This document shows positions 17,167 through 26,963 of a stretch of 64,000 nt of DNA, one piece after another. Source of the stretch: Pseudomonas fulva (GTDB lineage Bacteria; Pseudomonadota; Gammaproteobacteria; Pseudomonadales; Pseudomonadaceae); assembly GCF_023517795.1 (NCBI RefSeq), contig NZ_CP082928.1:4836001-4900000 (forward strand), given 5' to 3'. Each line of letters opens with the position of its first letter. Position 1 is the stretch's first letter. The position numbers and the translations under genes were made by a program. The notes under the pieces are model-generated. The model ran no database searches and was not told where the DNA came from. It was given only the letters and a program-made list of their open reading frames with translations.

Positions 17167-17573
17167 AGTCTATAAAGCCCGCATGTTTCCTGGGCTCTGT
17201 TCCTCCTTAACGTCAGTCCGTACCAGTGTTGTACCGGTGCTGAGTTCCAGTGCGCTCCAGGGCGCGCCGGAGACGATCGAGCAGTGAAAAAGCTGCTGCG
17301 CGCGGGGAGGCAACGCAGCAGGCTCGAGTTTTTTCGAGTCCCCGTGCGCGGCGAACGTTCAATAAAATGGCCGGGAGTTGGGGGGCTGGCTGCCCGGCGA
17401 GGCCGCAATCGCTTCGCGGGCATGAACTCGGCGTCCCCGCCCGCTCCCACAAAGGGTGGCGGGCATGCCCCCCTTATTGGCTGCCATCACTCTTTGACTG
17501 TGGGAGCGGGCCATGCCCGCGATCAGGTAAGTCGGACAAGAAGTCCAAAGGTGGCCAGCGGCGTGCTGGGGCC
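17167..17573. other. Gene-free gap with REP elements between asnO and mnmC
   Basis: The 407-bp space holds the asnO upstream region (17167-17380) and a REP pair at 17412-17521. No coding frame here is convincing. The asnO promoter should lie here. Confidence 0.5.
17412..17521. repeat. REP elements
   Basis: Inverted copies of the family also seen near 7062: TCGCGGGCATGAACTCGGCG with GCCCGCTCCCAC at 17413-17450, and GTGGGAGCGGGCCATGCCCG at 17501-17520. They lie beyond the mnmC stop codon and are likely transcription-end or mRNA-stability elements. Confidence 0.75.
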
Positions 17574-19532
17574 TCAGCCCTTACGAATCAGCTGGCGCAG
17601 CACGAAGCGGTTGGGGTGGCAGCCTTCGGCGACGTCGCTGGGGACGGGTAGCGGCTCGTTTTCCAGCCAGGCGGCGATCAGTTCGCCGGACAGCGGGGCG
17701 GTGATCAGCCCGCGCGAGCCGTGGCCGCTGTTGATGTACAGGCCTTGCTGCCAGGGGCAGGGGGTTGGTGGCACCTGGCGGGCGTCCCGGGCCAGCACGG
17801 CATAGGCCTGCGCGAACTGCTCGGCATCGGCCAAGGGGCCAATGATCGGCAGGTAATCCGGGCTGGTGCAACGAAAGGCGGCGCGGCCCTGCATCGAATC
17901 GGGGGCGAGCTTGTCGGCTTCGAGGCGCTCGGCCAGATCGCTGGAGATTTCCCGCAGCAGCTCCAGGTTGCTGGCGTGTTCGGCGCTGCTCGGCGTCAGG
18001 TCATCGCTGTCGAAGTTGAAGCTGGCGCCCAGGGTGTGCTCGCCCTGACGCGGCGGGGCTACGTAACCCTCGGCGCACACCACGGTACGCAACGCGGCGC
18101 TGCGTTGTGACGCCGGTAACCGGCTGATCTGCCCGCGGATGCGCTTGAGCGGCAGGTGCACGCTTTGCTCGAAGCGCAGGGTATCCGCCGCGCTGCAGAT
18201 CACCATCACCGGCGCCTCGGCCAGTACTCGCGCGTTGCTCAGTGCCTGCCACCGGCCGTCGATGCGTTTCAGCGTCAGGGCTTCCTGATGGCCGTGCAGG
18301 CGAATCCCGGGGTGGTCGAGCAACTGCGCGCACAGCGCTGGTGGATGCACCCAGCCGGCATCGGGGTAGAACAAGCCGCCACTGGCCAGGGCGATGCCGG
18401 CCTGCCGTTCGGCCTGTTGGCGATCCAGTGGGTTGAGCAGCGTGGGCGGAAAGGCGGCGGCGAGCTTGGCCTGGCGCTGGGCTTCGCGTTCGTCGAACGC
18501 CAGTTGCAGCACGCCGCAATCATCCCAGTCCTGCCCCTTGTGCAGGCGCTCGAGCAGCCGCCTGGTGTAGCCGAAGCCATCGACGATCAGCCGTGACAGG
18601 GCGGTGCCATGGGCAGACAGCTTGAGGTAGAGGACGCCCTGGGGATTGCCCGAGGCTTCCTGGGCCGCGGCGCCGTGGCGCTCCAGCACCGTGACCTGCC
18701 AGCCGCGTCTGGCCAGGCTCGAAGCCGTGGCGCAGCCGGCCAGCCCGGCGCCGATCACCAGGGCGTTTCGTTCCCGGTGGCGGTCAGTCGGCCGCGCGAA
18801 CCAGGGCTTGGCCTGATTGCTGGCCGCAGCGGTGAAGGCGCCGCACATCACTTCCCATTTCTTGCCGAGGCCCGGCACCCGCTTCATGGCGAAGCCCGCT
18901 TCGATCAGGCCGCGGCGCACGTAGCCGGTGGCCGTGAAGGTGCCCAGGGTGGCACCCGGCGCGCTCAGCCTGGCCACTTGCGCGAACAGCTCGGGCGTCC
19001 ACATCGCGGGGTTCTTCGAGGGTGCGAAGCCGTCGAGAAACCAGGCATCGATGCGCGCATCGAGCTGCGGCAGCATGGCCAGTGCATCGCCGATCAGCAG
19101 GGTCAGCAGCACCCGGCCATCGTCGAACACCAGGCGCTGGAAGCCCGGGTTCAGGCAGCGATAGGCCTCCAGCAGCTGCTGACTGTAGCGTTGCAGGCAG
19201 GGCCATAGCGCCAGGGCACGCTGCAGATCCGCCTGGTTCAGGGGGTGCTTCTCCACACTGACGAAATGCAGGCGCGCGCCGGCGGGTGCCTGCTCGTCGA
19301 ACGATTGCCAGGCGCAGAGAAAATTCATCCCGGTGCCAAAGCCGGTTTCACCGATCACCAATTGCCCGCCCGGCGGCAGGGCGGCAAAGCGCCGTGGCAG
19401 GTCGTTGTTGTCGAGAAACACGTAGCGCGTTTCTTCCAGGCCATTTTCCCGGGAAAAGTAGACATCGTCATACTGACGCGAGGAGGGCTGGCCCTGTTCG
19501 TCCCAGTCGAGCTGTGCGTATTGATCGGCCAT
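17574..19532 (-). CDS. mnmC: Bifunctional tRNA mnm5s2U biosynthesis protein MnmC
   Basis: A 652-residue enzyme that completes 5-methylaminomethyl-2-thiouridine at the wobble base of tRNAs for Lys, Glu and others. The N-terminal SAM methyltransferase (MnmD part) shows VIGETGFGTGMNFLCAW and DAWFLDGFAPSKNP. The C-terminal FAD oxidase (MnmC1 part) shows ALVIGAGLAGCATASSLARR and a terminal INSGHGSRGL segment. Length is normal for the fused form. It starts 161 bp from, and divergent to, pap. Confidence 0.95.
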   Translation of the reverse strand: MADQYAQLDWDEQGQPSSRQYDDVYFSRENGLEETRYVFLDNNDLPRRFAALPPGGQLVIGETGFGTGMNFLCAWQSFDEQAPAGARLHFVSVEKHPLNQADLQRALALWPCLQRYSQQLLEAYRCLNPGFQRLVFDDGRVLLTLLIGDALAMLPQLDARIDAWFLDGFAPSKNPAMWTPELFAQVARLSAPGATLGTFTATGYVRRGLIEAGFAMKRVPGLGKKWEVMCGAFTAAASNQAKPWFARPTDRHRERNALVIGAGLAGCATASSLARRGWQVTVLERHGAAAQEASGNPQGVLYLKLSAHGTALSRLIVDGFGYTRRLLERLHKGQDWDDCGVLQLAFDEREAQRQAKLAAAFPPTLLNPLDRQQAERQAGIALASGGLFYPDAGWVHPPALCAQLLDHPGIRLHGHQEALTLKRIDGRWQALSNARVLAEAPVMVICSAADTLRFEQSVHLPLKRIRGQISRLPASQRSAALRTVVCAEGYVAPPRQGEHTLGASFNFDSDDLTPSSAEHASNLELLREISSDLAERLEADKLAPDSMQGRAAFRCTSPDYLPIIGPLADAEQFAQAYAVLARDARQVPPTPCPWQQGLYINSGHGSRGLITAPLSGELIAAWLENEPLPVPSDVAEGCHPNRFVLRQLIRKG

Positions 19533-19693
19533 GGTCGGGTGTCTGTGGCGGGCAGGGCGGCGATTCTAGCAGGGCGAAGGCGTGGTCGTGATGCGCCCGT
19601 TTGCAGCAGCGGGCCTGGCAGCCCGAGCGCCGTCGCTTGCGCGAAGCGGCAAACGGCCCCTAGTCTGCATGCACCGTTCAGGAAGAGGTGCTT

Positions 19694-21187
19694 ATGTTCG
19701 AATCCGCCGAGATCGACCACGTCATCGACAAGGCCACGTTCGCTGCCGAAGAGCAGGTACTGCGCGAAGCGTTGCTCGAAGTCCAGTACGCGCTGCGCGA
19801 GCAGGGCCGCCATGCGGTGATCATCCTGATCAATGGCATCGAGGGCGCAGGCAAGGGCGAGACGGTGAAGCTGCTCAACGAGTGGATGGATCCACGGCTC
19901 ATCCAGGTCAGCACCTTCGACCAGCAGACCGACGAGGAACTGGCCCGACCGCCTGCCTGGCGTTACTGGCGGCAACTGCCACCCAAGGGGCGCATCGGCA
20001 TCTTCTTCGGCAACTGGTACAGCCAGATGCTCCAGGGCCGGGTGCACGGCGACCTCAAGAAGGATCAGCTCAACGGCGCCATCGACGGGGCGCTGGGCCT
20101 GGAGCAGATGCTCTGCAACGAGGGTACGCTGATCTTCAAGTTCTGGTTTCACCTGTCCAAGAAGCAGATGCTCACCCGGCTCAAGACCCTGCAGGACGAT
20201 CCGCTGCACAGCTGGCGCCTGAGCCCCCTGGACTGGCAGCAATCGAAGACCTACGACAAGTTCGTGCGCGCTGGCGAAGATGTGCTGCGGCGCACCAGCC
20301 GTGATTACGCACCCTGGTACATCGTCGCCGGTGCCGATGCCAATTACCGCAGCCTGACGGTCGGGCGCATCTTGCTCGAAGGCCTGCAGGCGGCGCTGCG
20401 CGGCAGCGCCGAGCGGGCGCCGTTGCCGCACACCACGCCACTGATGACGCGCACCGATCAGCGCAGCCTGCTCGACAGCCTGGATATGGGCCTGAGCCTG
20501 GCCAAGGCCGATTACCGTGAGCAGCTGACCCGGGAACAGGCGCGCCTGGCGCAGCTGATGCGCGACAAACGCATGCGTCGTCACGCCCTGGTCGCGGTTT
20601 TCGAGGGCAATGACGCTGCCGGCAAGGGCGGGGCGATTCGCCGTGTGGCGGCAGCGCTGGACCCGCGCCAGTACCGCATCGTACCGGTCGCGGCGCCAAC
20701 CGAGGAGGAGCGCGCGCAGCCCTACCTGTGGCGTTTCTGGCGGCACATACCGGCGCGCGGCAAGTTCACGGTGTTCGATCGTTCCTGGTATGGCCGGGTG
20801 CTGGTGGAGCGAGTGGAAGGTTTCTGCGCGCCCGAGGACTGGCTGCGCGCCTACGGCGAGATCAATGACTTCGAGGAGCAGTTGAGCAACGCCGGCGTGG
20901 TGCTGGTGAAGTTCTGGCTGGCCATCGACGAAGAGACCCAGCTGCTGCGCTTTCGCGAGCGCGAGAGCAACCCGGTCAAGCGCTTCAAGATCACCGAGGA
21001 GGATTGGCGTAACCGCGAGAAGTGGCCGCTGTACCGGGAGGCCGTTGGCGATATGGTCGACCGCACCAGCACCCGCCTGGCGCCCTGGACGTTGGTCGAG
21101 GCCAACGACAAGCAGTTCGCACGGGTCAAGGTACTGCGCACCCTCAACGATGCGCTGGAGGCGGCGCTCAAGAGGGATGTGCGATAG
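19694..21187 (+). CDS. pap: Polyphosphate:AMP phosphotransferase (PPK2 class II)
   Basis: A 497-residue two-domain PPK2-family kinase that phosphorylates AMP to ADP with inorganic polyphosphate. Each half has a P-loop: GIEGAGKGE near residue 50 and FEGNDAAGKGG near 305. Lid motifs follow (FFGNWYSQML and FDRSWYGRVLVERVEG). ATG at 19694 has AGAGGTG at a good distance; an in-frame GTG at 19688 overlaps that ribosome binding site and is unlikely. It is divergent from mnmC. Confidence 0.93.
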   Translation: MFESAEIDHVIDKATFAAEEQVLREALLEVQYALREQGRHAVIILINGIEGAGKGETVKLLNEWMDPRLIQVSTFDQQTDEELARPPAWRYWRQLPPKGRIGIFFGNWYSQMLQGRVHGDLKKDQLNGAIDGALGLEQMLCNEGTLIFKFWFHLSKKQMLTRLKTLQDDPLHSWRLSPLDWQQSKTYDKFVRAGEDVLRRTSRDYAPWYIVAGADANYRSLTVGRILLEGLQAALRGSAERAPLPHTTPLMTRTDQRSLLDSLDMGLSLAKADYREQLTREQARLAQLMRDKRMRRHALVAVFEGNDAAGKGGAIRRVAAALDPRQYRIVPVAAPTEEERAQPYLWRFWRHIPARGKFTVFDRSWYGRVLVERVEGFCAPEDWLRAYGEINDFEEQLSNAGVVLVKFWLAIDEETQLLRFRERESNPVKRFKITEEDWRNREKWPLYREAVGDMVDRTSTRLAPWTLVEANDKQFARVKVLRTLNDALEAALKRDVR

Positions 21188-21282
21188 GCGCGCTTTCGGC
21201 GGCTCGAGCGCCTTGCTGAAGCCCGGCCAGGGGCGTCTTGATGTGGGGCGGCAGGCATGTGGCGCAAGCAGCCATTTGCAAT

Positions 21283-21341
21283 GGTGGGCTAAAGCCCACC
21301 CTACAGATAGTGCCAGCCTCGTAGGGGGGGCTTCAGCCCAC
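21283..21341. repeat. REP pair
   Basis: GTGGGCTAAAGCCCACCCTA (from 21283) faces an inverted GGGCTTCAGCCCACC (21327-21341). This family differs from the REP types elsewhere in the window. It lies between convergent pap and the DUF454 gene. Confidence 0.7.
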
Positions 21342-21475
21342 CACTATGAGCTGGTTTGAAATCGCAGCACGACCGGCCGCTTCTGCCTTTGAGCGACCAC
21401 TCGGTCCAAGCGCTCGGATATGCCATCTGCTGTGTGACACCACACTCGCCTTGCGGTAGAAGCCCTGGCGACCGT

Positions 21476-21877
21476 TCAGCGGCGATCCGGCAGGGTCTTC
21501 TGCTTGAGGATATACAGGCTGACCAGTACCGCGCTGGTCAGCATGAACAGCCGTGCCCAGATCAGCGGCACCAGAACGCAGGAAATGCCGATGCTCAGCC
21601 ACATCAGGCCGATGGCGTAGATCTTGGCCTTGCGCGGGATGCCTTCGCCGGCCAGGTAGTCGCGGATCCATGGCCCTAGCCGCGGGTGCTCGACCAACCA
21701 CAGGTAGAACCGCTTCGAGCTGCGCATGAAGCAGGCCGCGGCGAGCAGCAGGAAGGGTGTGGTGGGCAGCAGCGGCAGGAAGATGCCGAGCACGCCCAAC
21801 GCCACGCTCAGCCAGCCGATGGTCAGCAGGCAGTAGCGCAGCAGTGGGTTGCGGGTCTCGAAGGGTTCGCGCGCCAT
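21476..21877 (-). CDS. YbaN/DUF454-family inner-membrane protein
   Basis: A 133-residue membrane protein of unknown function. It shows the family pattern LGVLGIFLPLLPTTPFLLLA, then an FMRSSKRFY turn and W..RDYLAGEGIPRKAK. Three to four membrane segments are visible (residues 13-45 and 80-120). It starts 13 bp after the stop of the UPF0149 gene on the same strand, so the two form an operon. Confidence 0.88.
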   Translation of the reverse strand: MAREPFETRNPLLRYCLLTIGWLSVALGVLGIFLPLLPTTPFLLLAAACFMRSSKRFYLWLVEHPRLGPWIRDYLAGEGIPRKAKIYAIGLMWLSIGISCVLVPLIWARLFMLTSAVLVSLYILKQKTLPDRR

Positions 21878-21890
21878 GACGGCGTCGCCA

Positions 21891-22478
21891 TTAGTGGTGG
21901 CGGGGCTTGAGCAGCGCGGGTTTCTCGTCGGGGGCGTTGCACAGCAGGAACAGCGCGGTCAGCAGCTCCGGAATCTGATCGACCATGCTGTCGACCAGGT
22001 CACGGTCACGGGCGATCTCGGCGAACTCCGGTTGCTCGTCGAACAGGCCCGAACCGACCATGATCGGCAGCAGCAGCTCGCTGACTTCGTCTTCGGCGTC
22101 GTCGAACCACACGCTCTCGCGCAGGAACACGCCTTCCATGAAGCCGATGCACCAGCCGCGCAGGTCGGAGTCGTCCGGCTCGTCGCCCAGGTCCAGGTCG
22201 CACGGCACTTCCGGCTCGTCGTCGCTGGCCAGCTGACGGGCGATATGGGCCTGCAGCTGGATCAGGGTGGCTTCGATCTCGTCGCGCTCCTCGTCGCTGC
22301 GGTAGTGCGGCGGCTCGGAGAACAGGGCGTCGATCCACTCCCGCGGCTCGATCTTTTCCGGGCAGATGGACAGGGCCGTCAGGTAGCCATGGGCGGCGAC
22401 GTAGTCCAGAGCCTCTTCGTGCAGGTCATCGGCATCGAGGAAGGCTTGCAGGCGGGACAGTTGCTCGGCGAAGGACAT
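21891..22478 (-). CDS. UPF0149/YecA-family protein
   Basis: A 195-residue acidic cytoplasmic protein. Family marks are the N-terminal MSFAEQL, LSICPEKIEPREWID, DLRGWCIGFMEGVFLRESVW and the C-terminal LLTALFLLCN. Function is unknown. It lacks the zinc-binding SEC-C tail found in some YecA proteins. It is the first gene of the two-gene minus-strand unit with the DUF454 gene and is divergent from recQ. Confidence 0.87.
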   Translation of the reverse strand: MSFAEQLSRLQAFLDADDLHEEALDYVAAHGYLTALSICPEKIEPREWIDALFSEPPHYRSDEERDEIEATLIQLQAHIARQLASDDEPEVPCDLDLGDEPDDSDLRGWCIGFMEGVFLRESVWFDDAEDEVSELLLPIMVGSGLFDEQPEFAEIARDRDLVDSMVDQIPELLTALFLLCNAPDEKPALLKPRHH

Positions 22479-22517
22479 CAGTGGCTACCTTGGAGAAGTA
22501 AACGAGGCTGGATTCTA

Positions 22518-22535
22518 GCAGGCTGTTGAAAAACT
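22518..22535. repeat. Fragment of a dispersed-repeat terminus
   Basis: GCAGGCTGTTGAAAAACT matches, from memory, the end of miniature repeats common in Pseudomonas intergenic DNA. I see no second end nearby, so it would be a solo remnant. Confidence 0.35.
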
Positions 22536-22658
22536 ATCTGCGTTGCCATGCAAGTGCAGACCTGCGCAGCCAGCCAGAGTTGCAGGTAAAGAGCGGTGTC
22601 AAGGCCGCACCTTGCGGCACAGGTGCGTATAATACCCCGCTTGATTCGGAGACCCTAC

Positions 22659-24782
<2,124 letters not shown>

Positions 24783-24846
24783 TCGAACAGGCGACAGGGG
24801 TGTGTCTGGTTACGACGGCAATCTTGCTCTCTGCCAAAAGCTATGG

Positions 24847-24865
24847 TTAGCTCGCTAATAATTAG
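24847..24865. promoter_or_regulatory. SlyA/MarR-type operator
   Basis: TTAGCTCGCTAA (24847-24858) has perfect 5-bp arms TTAGC/GCTAA and differs only at the two central bases from the SlyA consensus TTAGCAAGCTAA. A second small palindrome, CTAAT-A-ATTAG (24855-24865), overlaps it. The site lies 35 bp upstream of the SlyA-like gene, as expected for autoregulation. Confidence 0.6.
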
Positions 24866-24892
24866 TTTTTGATAATTCGAAGAGCGACCTCC

Positions 24893-25327
24893 ATGTCCCC
24901 GAACGAACCCCATCGTTTCGCCATGCAAGTGGCGCAATTGTCCCGTGCCTGGCGCGCAGAACTGGATCGACGACTCGCTGGGCTGGGGCTTTCCCAGGCG
25001 CGCTGGCTGGTGCTGCTGCATATCGGCCGTTTCGCCGAACTGCCGACCCAGCGCGAACTGGCGCAGAGCGTCGGCGTGGAAGGGCCGACGCTGGCCCGGT
25101 TGCTCGACAGCCTCGAAGCCCAGGGCCTGGTGGTGCGCCATGCGGTACCCGAAGATCGCCGCGCCAAGAAGATTGCCTTGTGTCCGCCTGCCAAGCCGCT
25201 GATCGAGAAGATCGAGGCGATTTCCACGCAGCTGCGTGAGGAGTTGTTTGCCGGCATCGACCAGGAAGACCTGCGCCGCTGCCAGCAGGTGCACGCGCGC
25301 ATTCTGGGCAATCTGGAGCGGCGTTGA
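24893..25327 (+). CDS. MarR/SlyA-family transcriptional regulator
   Basis: A 144-residue winged-helix regulator close to SlyA. It has RWLVLLHIGRF, the recognition region QRELAQSVGVEGPTLARLLD, and the wing EAQGLVVRHAVPEDRRAKKI. ATG at 24893 is chosen; an upstream TTG at 24869 would invade the operator region. The stop overlaps the MFS gene start as TGATG, so it probably controls that efflux pump and itself through the palindrome at 24847-24865. Such regulators usually respond to small aromatic compounds. Confidence 0.9.
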   Translation: MSPNEPHRFAMQVAQLSRAWRAELDRRLAGLGLSQARWLVLLHIGRFAELPTQRELAQSVGVEGPTLARLLDSLEAQGLVVRHAVPEDRRAKKIALCPPAKPLIEKIEAISTQLREELFAGIDQEDLRRCQQVHARILGNLERR

Positions 25328-26727
25328 TGCAGGACCTGTCTCTGCTGCAGAGACGTTACGGGCCGCGTTATCCGAATTACCTGCTGATCGTGCTGATGCT
25401 CGGCAGCATGGCGATGATCCTGGCGTCGACCAGCGTCAACGTCGCGCTGCCGGCGATCATGGCCGACTTTCGCATCGGCCGCCCCCTGGCCCAGTGGCTG
25501 TCCACCGGTTTTCTCGCCGCGATGACCTCGGGGCTGCTGCTTTCCGCCTGGGCCCAGGCCCGCTTTGGTGCCAGGGCCACGGCGCAGGCCGGCCTGGCCG
25601 TGTTCATCGTCACCTCGGTGCTTGCCCTGGTCGCCAGCGCGGCCTGGCAACTGATCACCCTGCGCATCATCCAGGGCCTGTGCGCTGGCATCGTCCAGCC
25701 GTTGGCCATGGTGCTGATCTTCCGGGTGTTCGCCGGCGGCGGTCGCGGCGCTGCACTGGGCGCCTACGGGCTTGGGGTGATGATCGCGCCCACACTGGGG
25801 CCGACCATCGGCGGTTACCTGGTCGACATGTTCGGCTGGTACGCGGTATTCTGGCTGCCCTTGCCCATGTGCTTCCTGGCCATGCTGGCCGGGTTGTTCC
25901 TGATGCCCAGCGAGCGCCAGCGCAATACACCGTTTCTCGACCTCTGGGCATTCGTGCTGCTCAACGTCGGCCTGTTCGCCACGCTCGGCGCGCTGGCCGA
26001 GGCCCAGCGTTTCGCCTGGGCCGAAGCGCGGGTGTGGGCGCCGGGGGTGATCGGCCTGGCGGCCATCGTCGGTTTTCTGTGGCGCAGCCGCGTCAGCAGC
26101 CGACCCTTGCTGCCGCTGGCGCTGTGGCGGCACGCAGGCTTCCGCAAGGCCAGCTGGGTGGCGCTCGCCCTTGGCATGGGCCTGTACGGCACCACCTACA
26201 TCATCCCCCTGCACGTGCAGGCCATCGAGGGCTACAGCGCAGGCTGGGCAGGTCTGCTGCTGTTGCCGACCGGGGTGGTGATGGGCGTCGCCTCGTTCAT
26301 GGGCGGGCGCTTGAGCGACCATCTGTCGACGGCCGTGCTGTTGGTCGCGGGCCTGCTGGCGCTGGTGGTGTCTTCGCTCGGCCTGGGCTGGCTGCAGCCG
26401 GGCGCGTCCTTTCTGGTGCTGTGTTTCTGGGCCTGCATCGGGCGGGTCGGCCTGGGCATCCTGCTGCCGGCGCTGACTACCGGTGCGCTGGATGCGCTCG
26501 ATCGCGAGCAGGTGCCCCACGGCGCAGGCGCCATCACCTTCGTGCGGCAGCTGGGCGGGGCCTTCGGCGTGAACCTGCTGACCTTTTTCCTGGAGTGGCG
26601 CCATCGCCAGGAGGGCGGTGATTTCCCAGCCGAGGTGGCGGCTTTCCAGCAGAGCTTCTGGCTGATGGGCGCGCTGTTCGCGCTGACCCTGCTCGCGGCA
26701 TGGACCCTGCGGCCGTCACAAGGTTGA
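25327..26727 (+). CDS. MFS multidrug efflux transporter (DHA2/EmrB type)
   Basis: A 466-residue inner-membrane transporter of the 14-helix drug:H+ antiporter-2 type. It has STSVNVALPAIMADF in helix 1, LSTGFLAAMTSGLLLSAWAQ, LRIIQGLCAGIVQPLAMV and the motif-C-like GLGVMIAPTLGPTIGGYLVD. It is translationally coupled to the upstream SlyA-like regulator by a 1-bp overlap. No membrane-fusion partner gene is adjacent, so it either acts alone or shares one encoded elsewhere. The drug range cannot be read from sequence. Confidence 0.9.
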   Translation: MQDLSLLQRRYGPRYPNYLLIVLMLGSMAMILASTSVNVALPAIMADFRIGRPLAQWLSTGFLAAMTSGLLLSAWAQARFGARATAQAGLAVFIVTSVLALVASAAWQLITLRIIQGLCAGIVQPLAMVLIFRVFAGGGRGAALGAYGLGVMIAPTLGPTIGGYLVDMFGWYAVFWLPLPMCFLAMLAGLFLMPSERQRNTPFLDLWAFVLLNVGLFATLGALAEAQRFAWAEARVWAPGVIGLAAIVGFLWRSRVSSRPLLPLALWRHAGFRKASWVALALGMGLYGTTYIIPLHVQAIEGYSAGWAGLLLLPTGVVMGVASFMGGRLSDHLSTAVLLVAGLLALVVSSLGLGWLQPGASFLVLCFWACIGRVGLGILLPALTTGALDALDREQVPHGAGAITFVRQLGGAFGVNLLTFFLEWRHRQEGGDFPAEVAAFQQSFWLMGALFALTLLAAWTLRPSQG

Positions 26728-26963
26728 CGGCGTTCACATAAGTAGCCGTATTTCTGGCTTTTTGCGTATGATGGCGAGGTGCTCGAGCGGTAGGACTTGA
26801 ACGGCTCGAGAAACTCGCAAGTCTTTGAATTGTGACCATACTCACTACTCGGTGGGACAAGGAGCGTTTGCCGAGGCAGCGCCATGCACGCCGCACCTTG
26901 CAGAATCGTCGGCCCGGTTAGAGCCGCTGCAACCGTTTTCGAGCGGAGTTATCGGGAGCTTTT

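Noticed and set aside
24862..26604. Minus-strand open frame of 580 codons opposite marR and the MFS gene
   Set aside because: His/Gln/Arg-rich shadow translation; spans two clearly real genes on the + strand.
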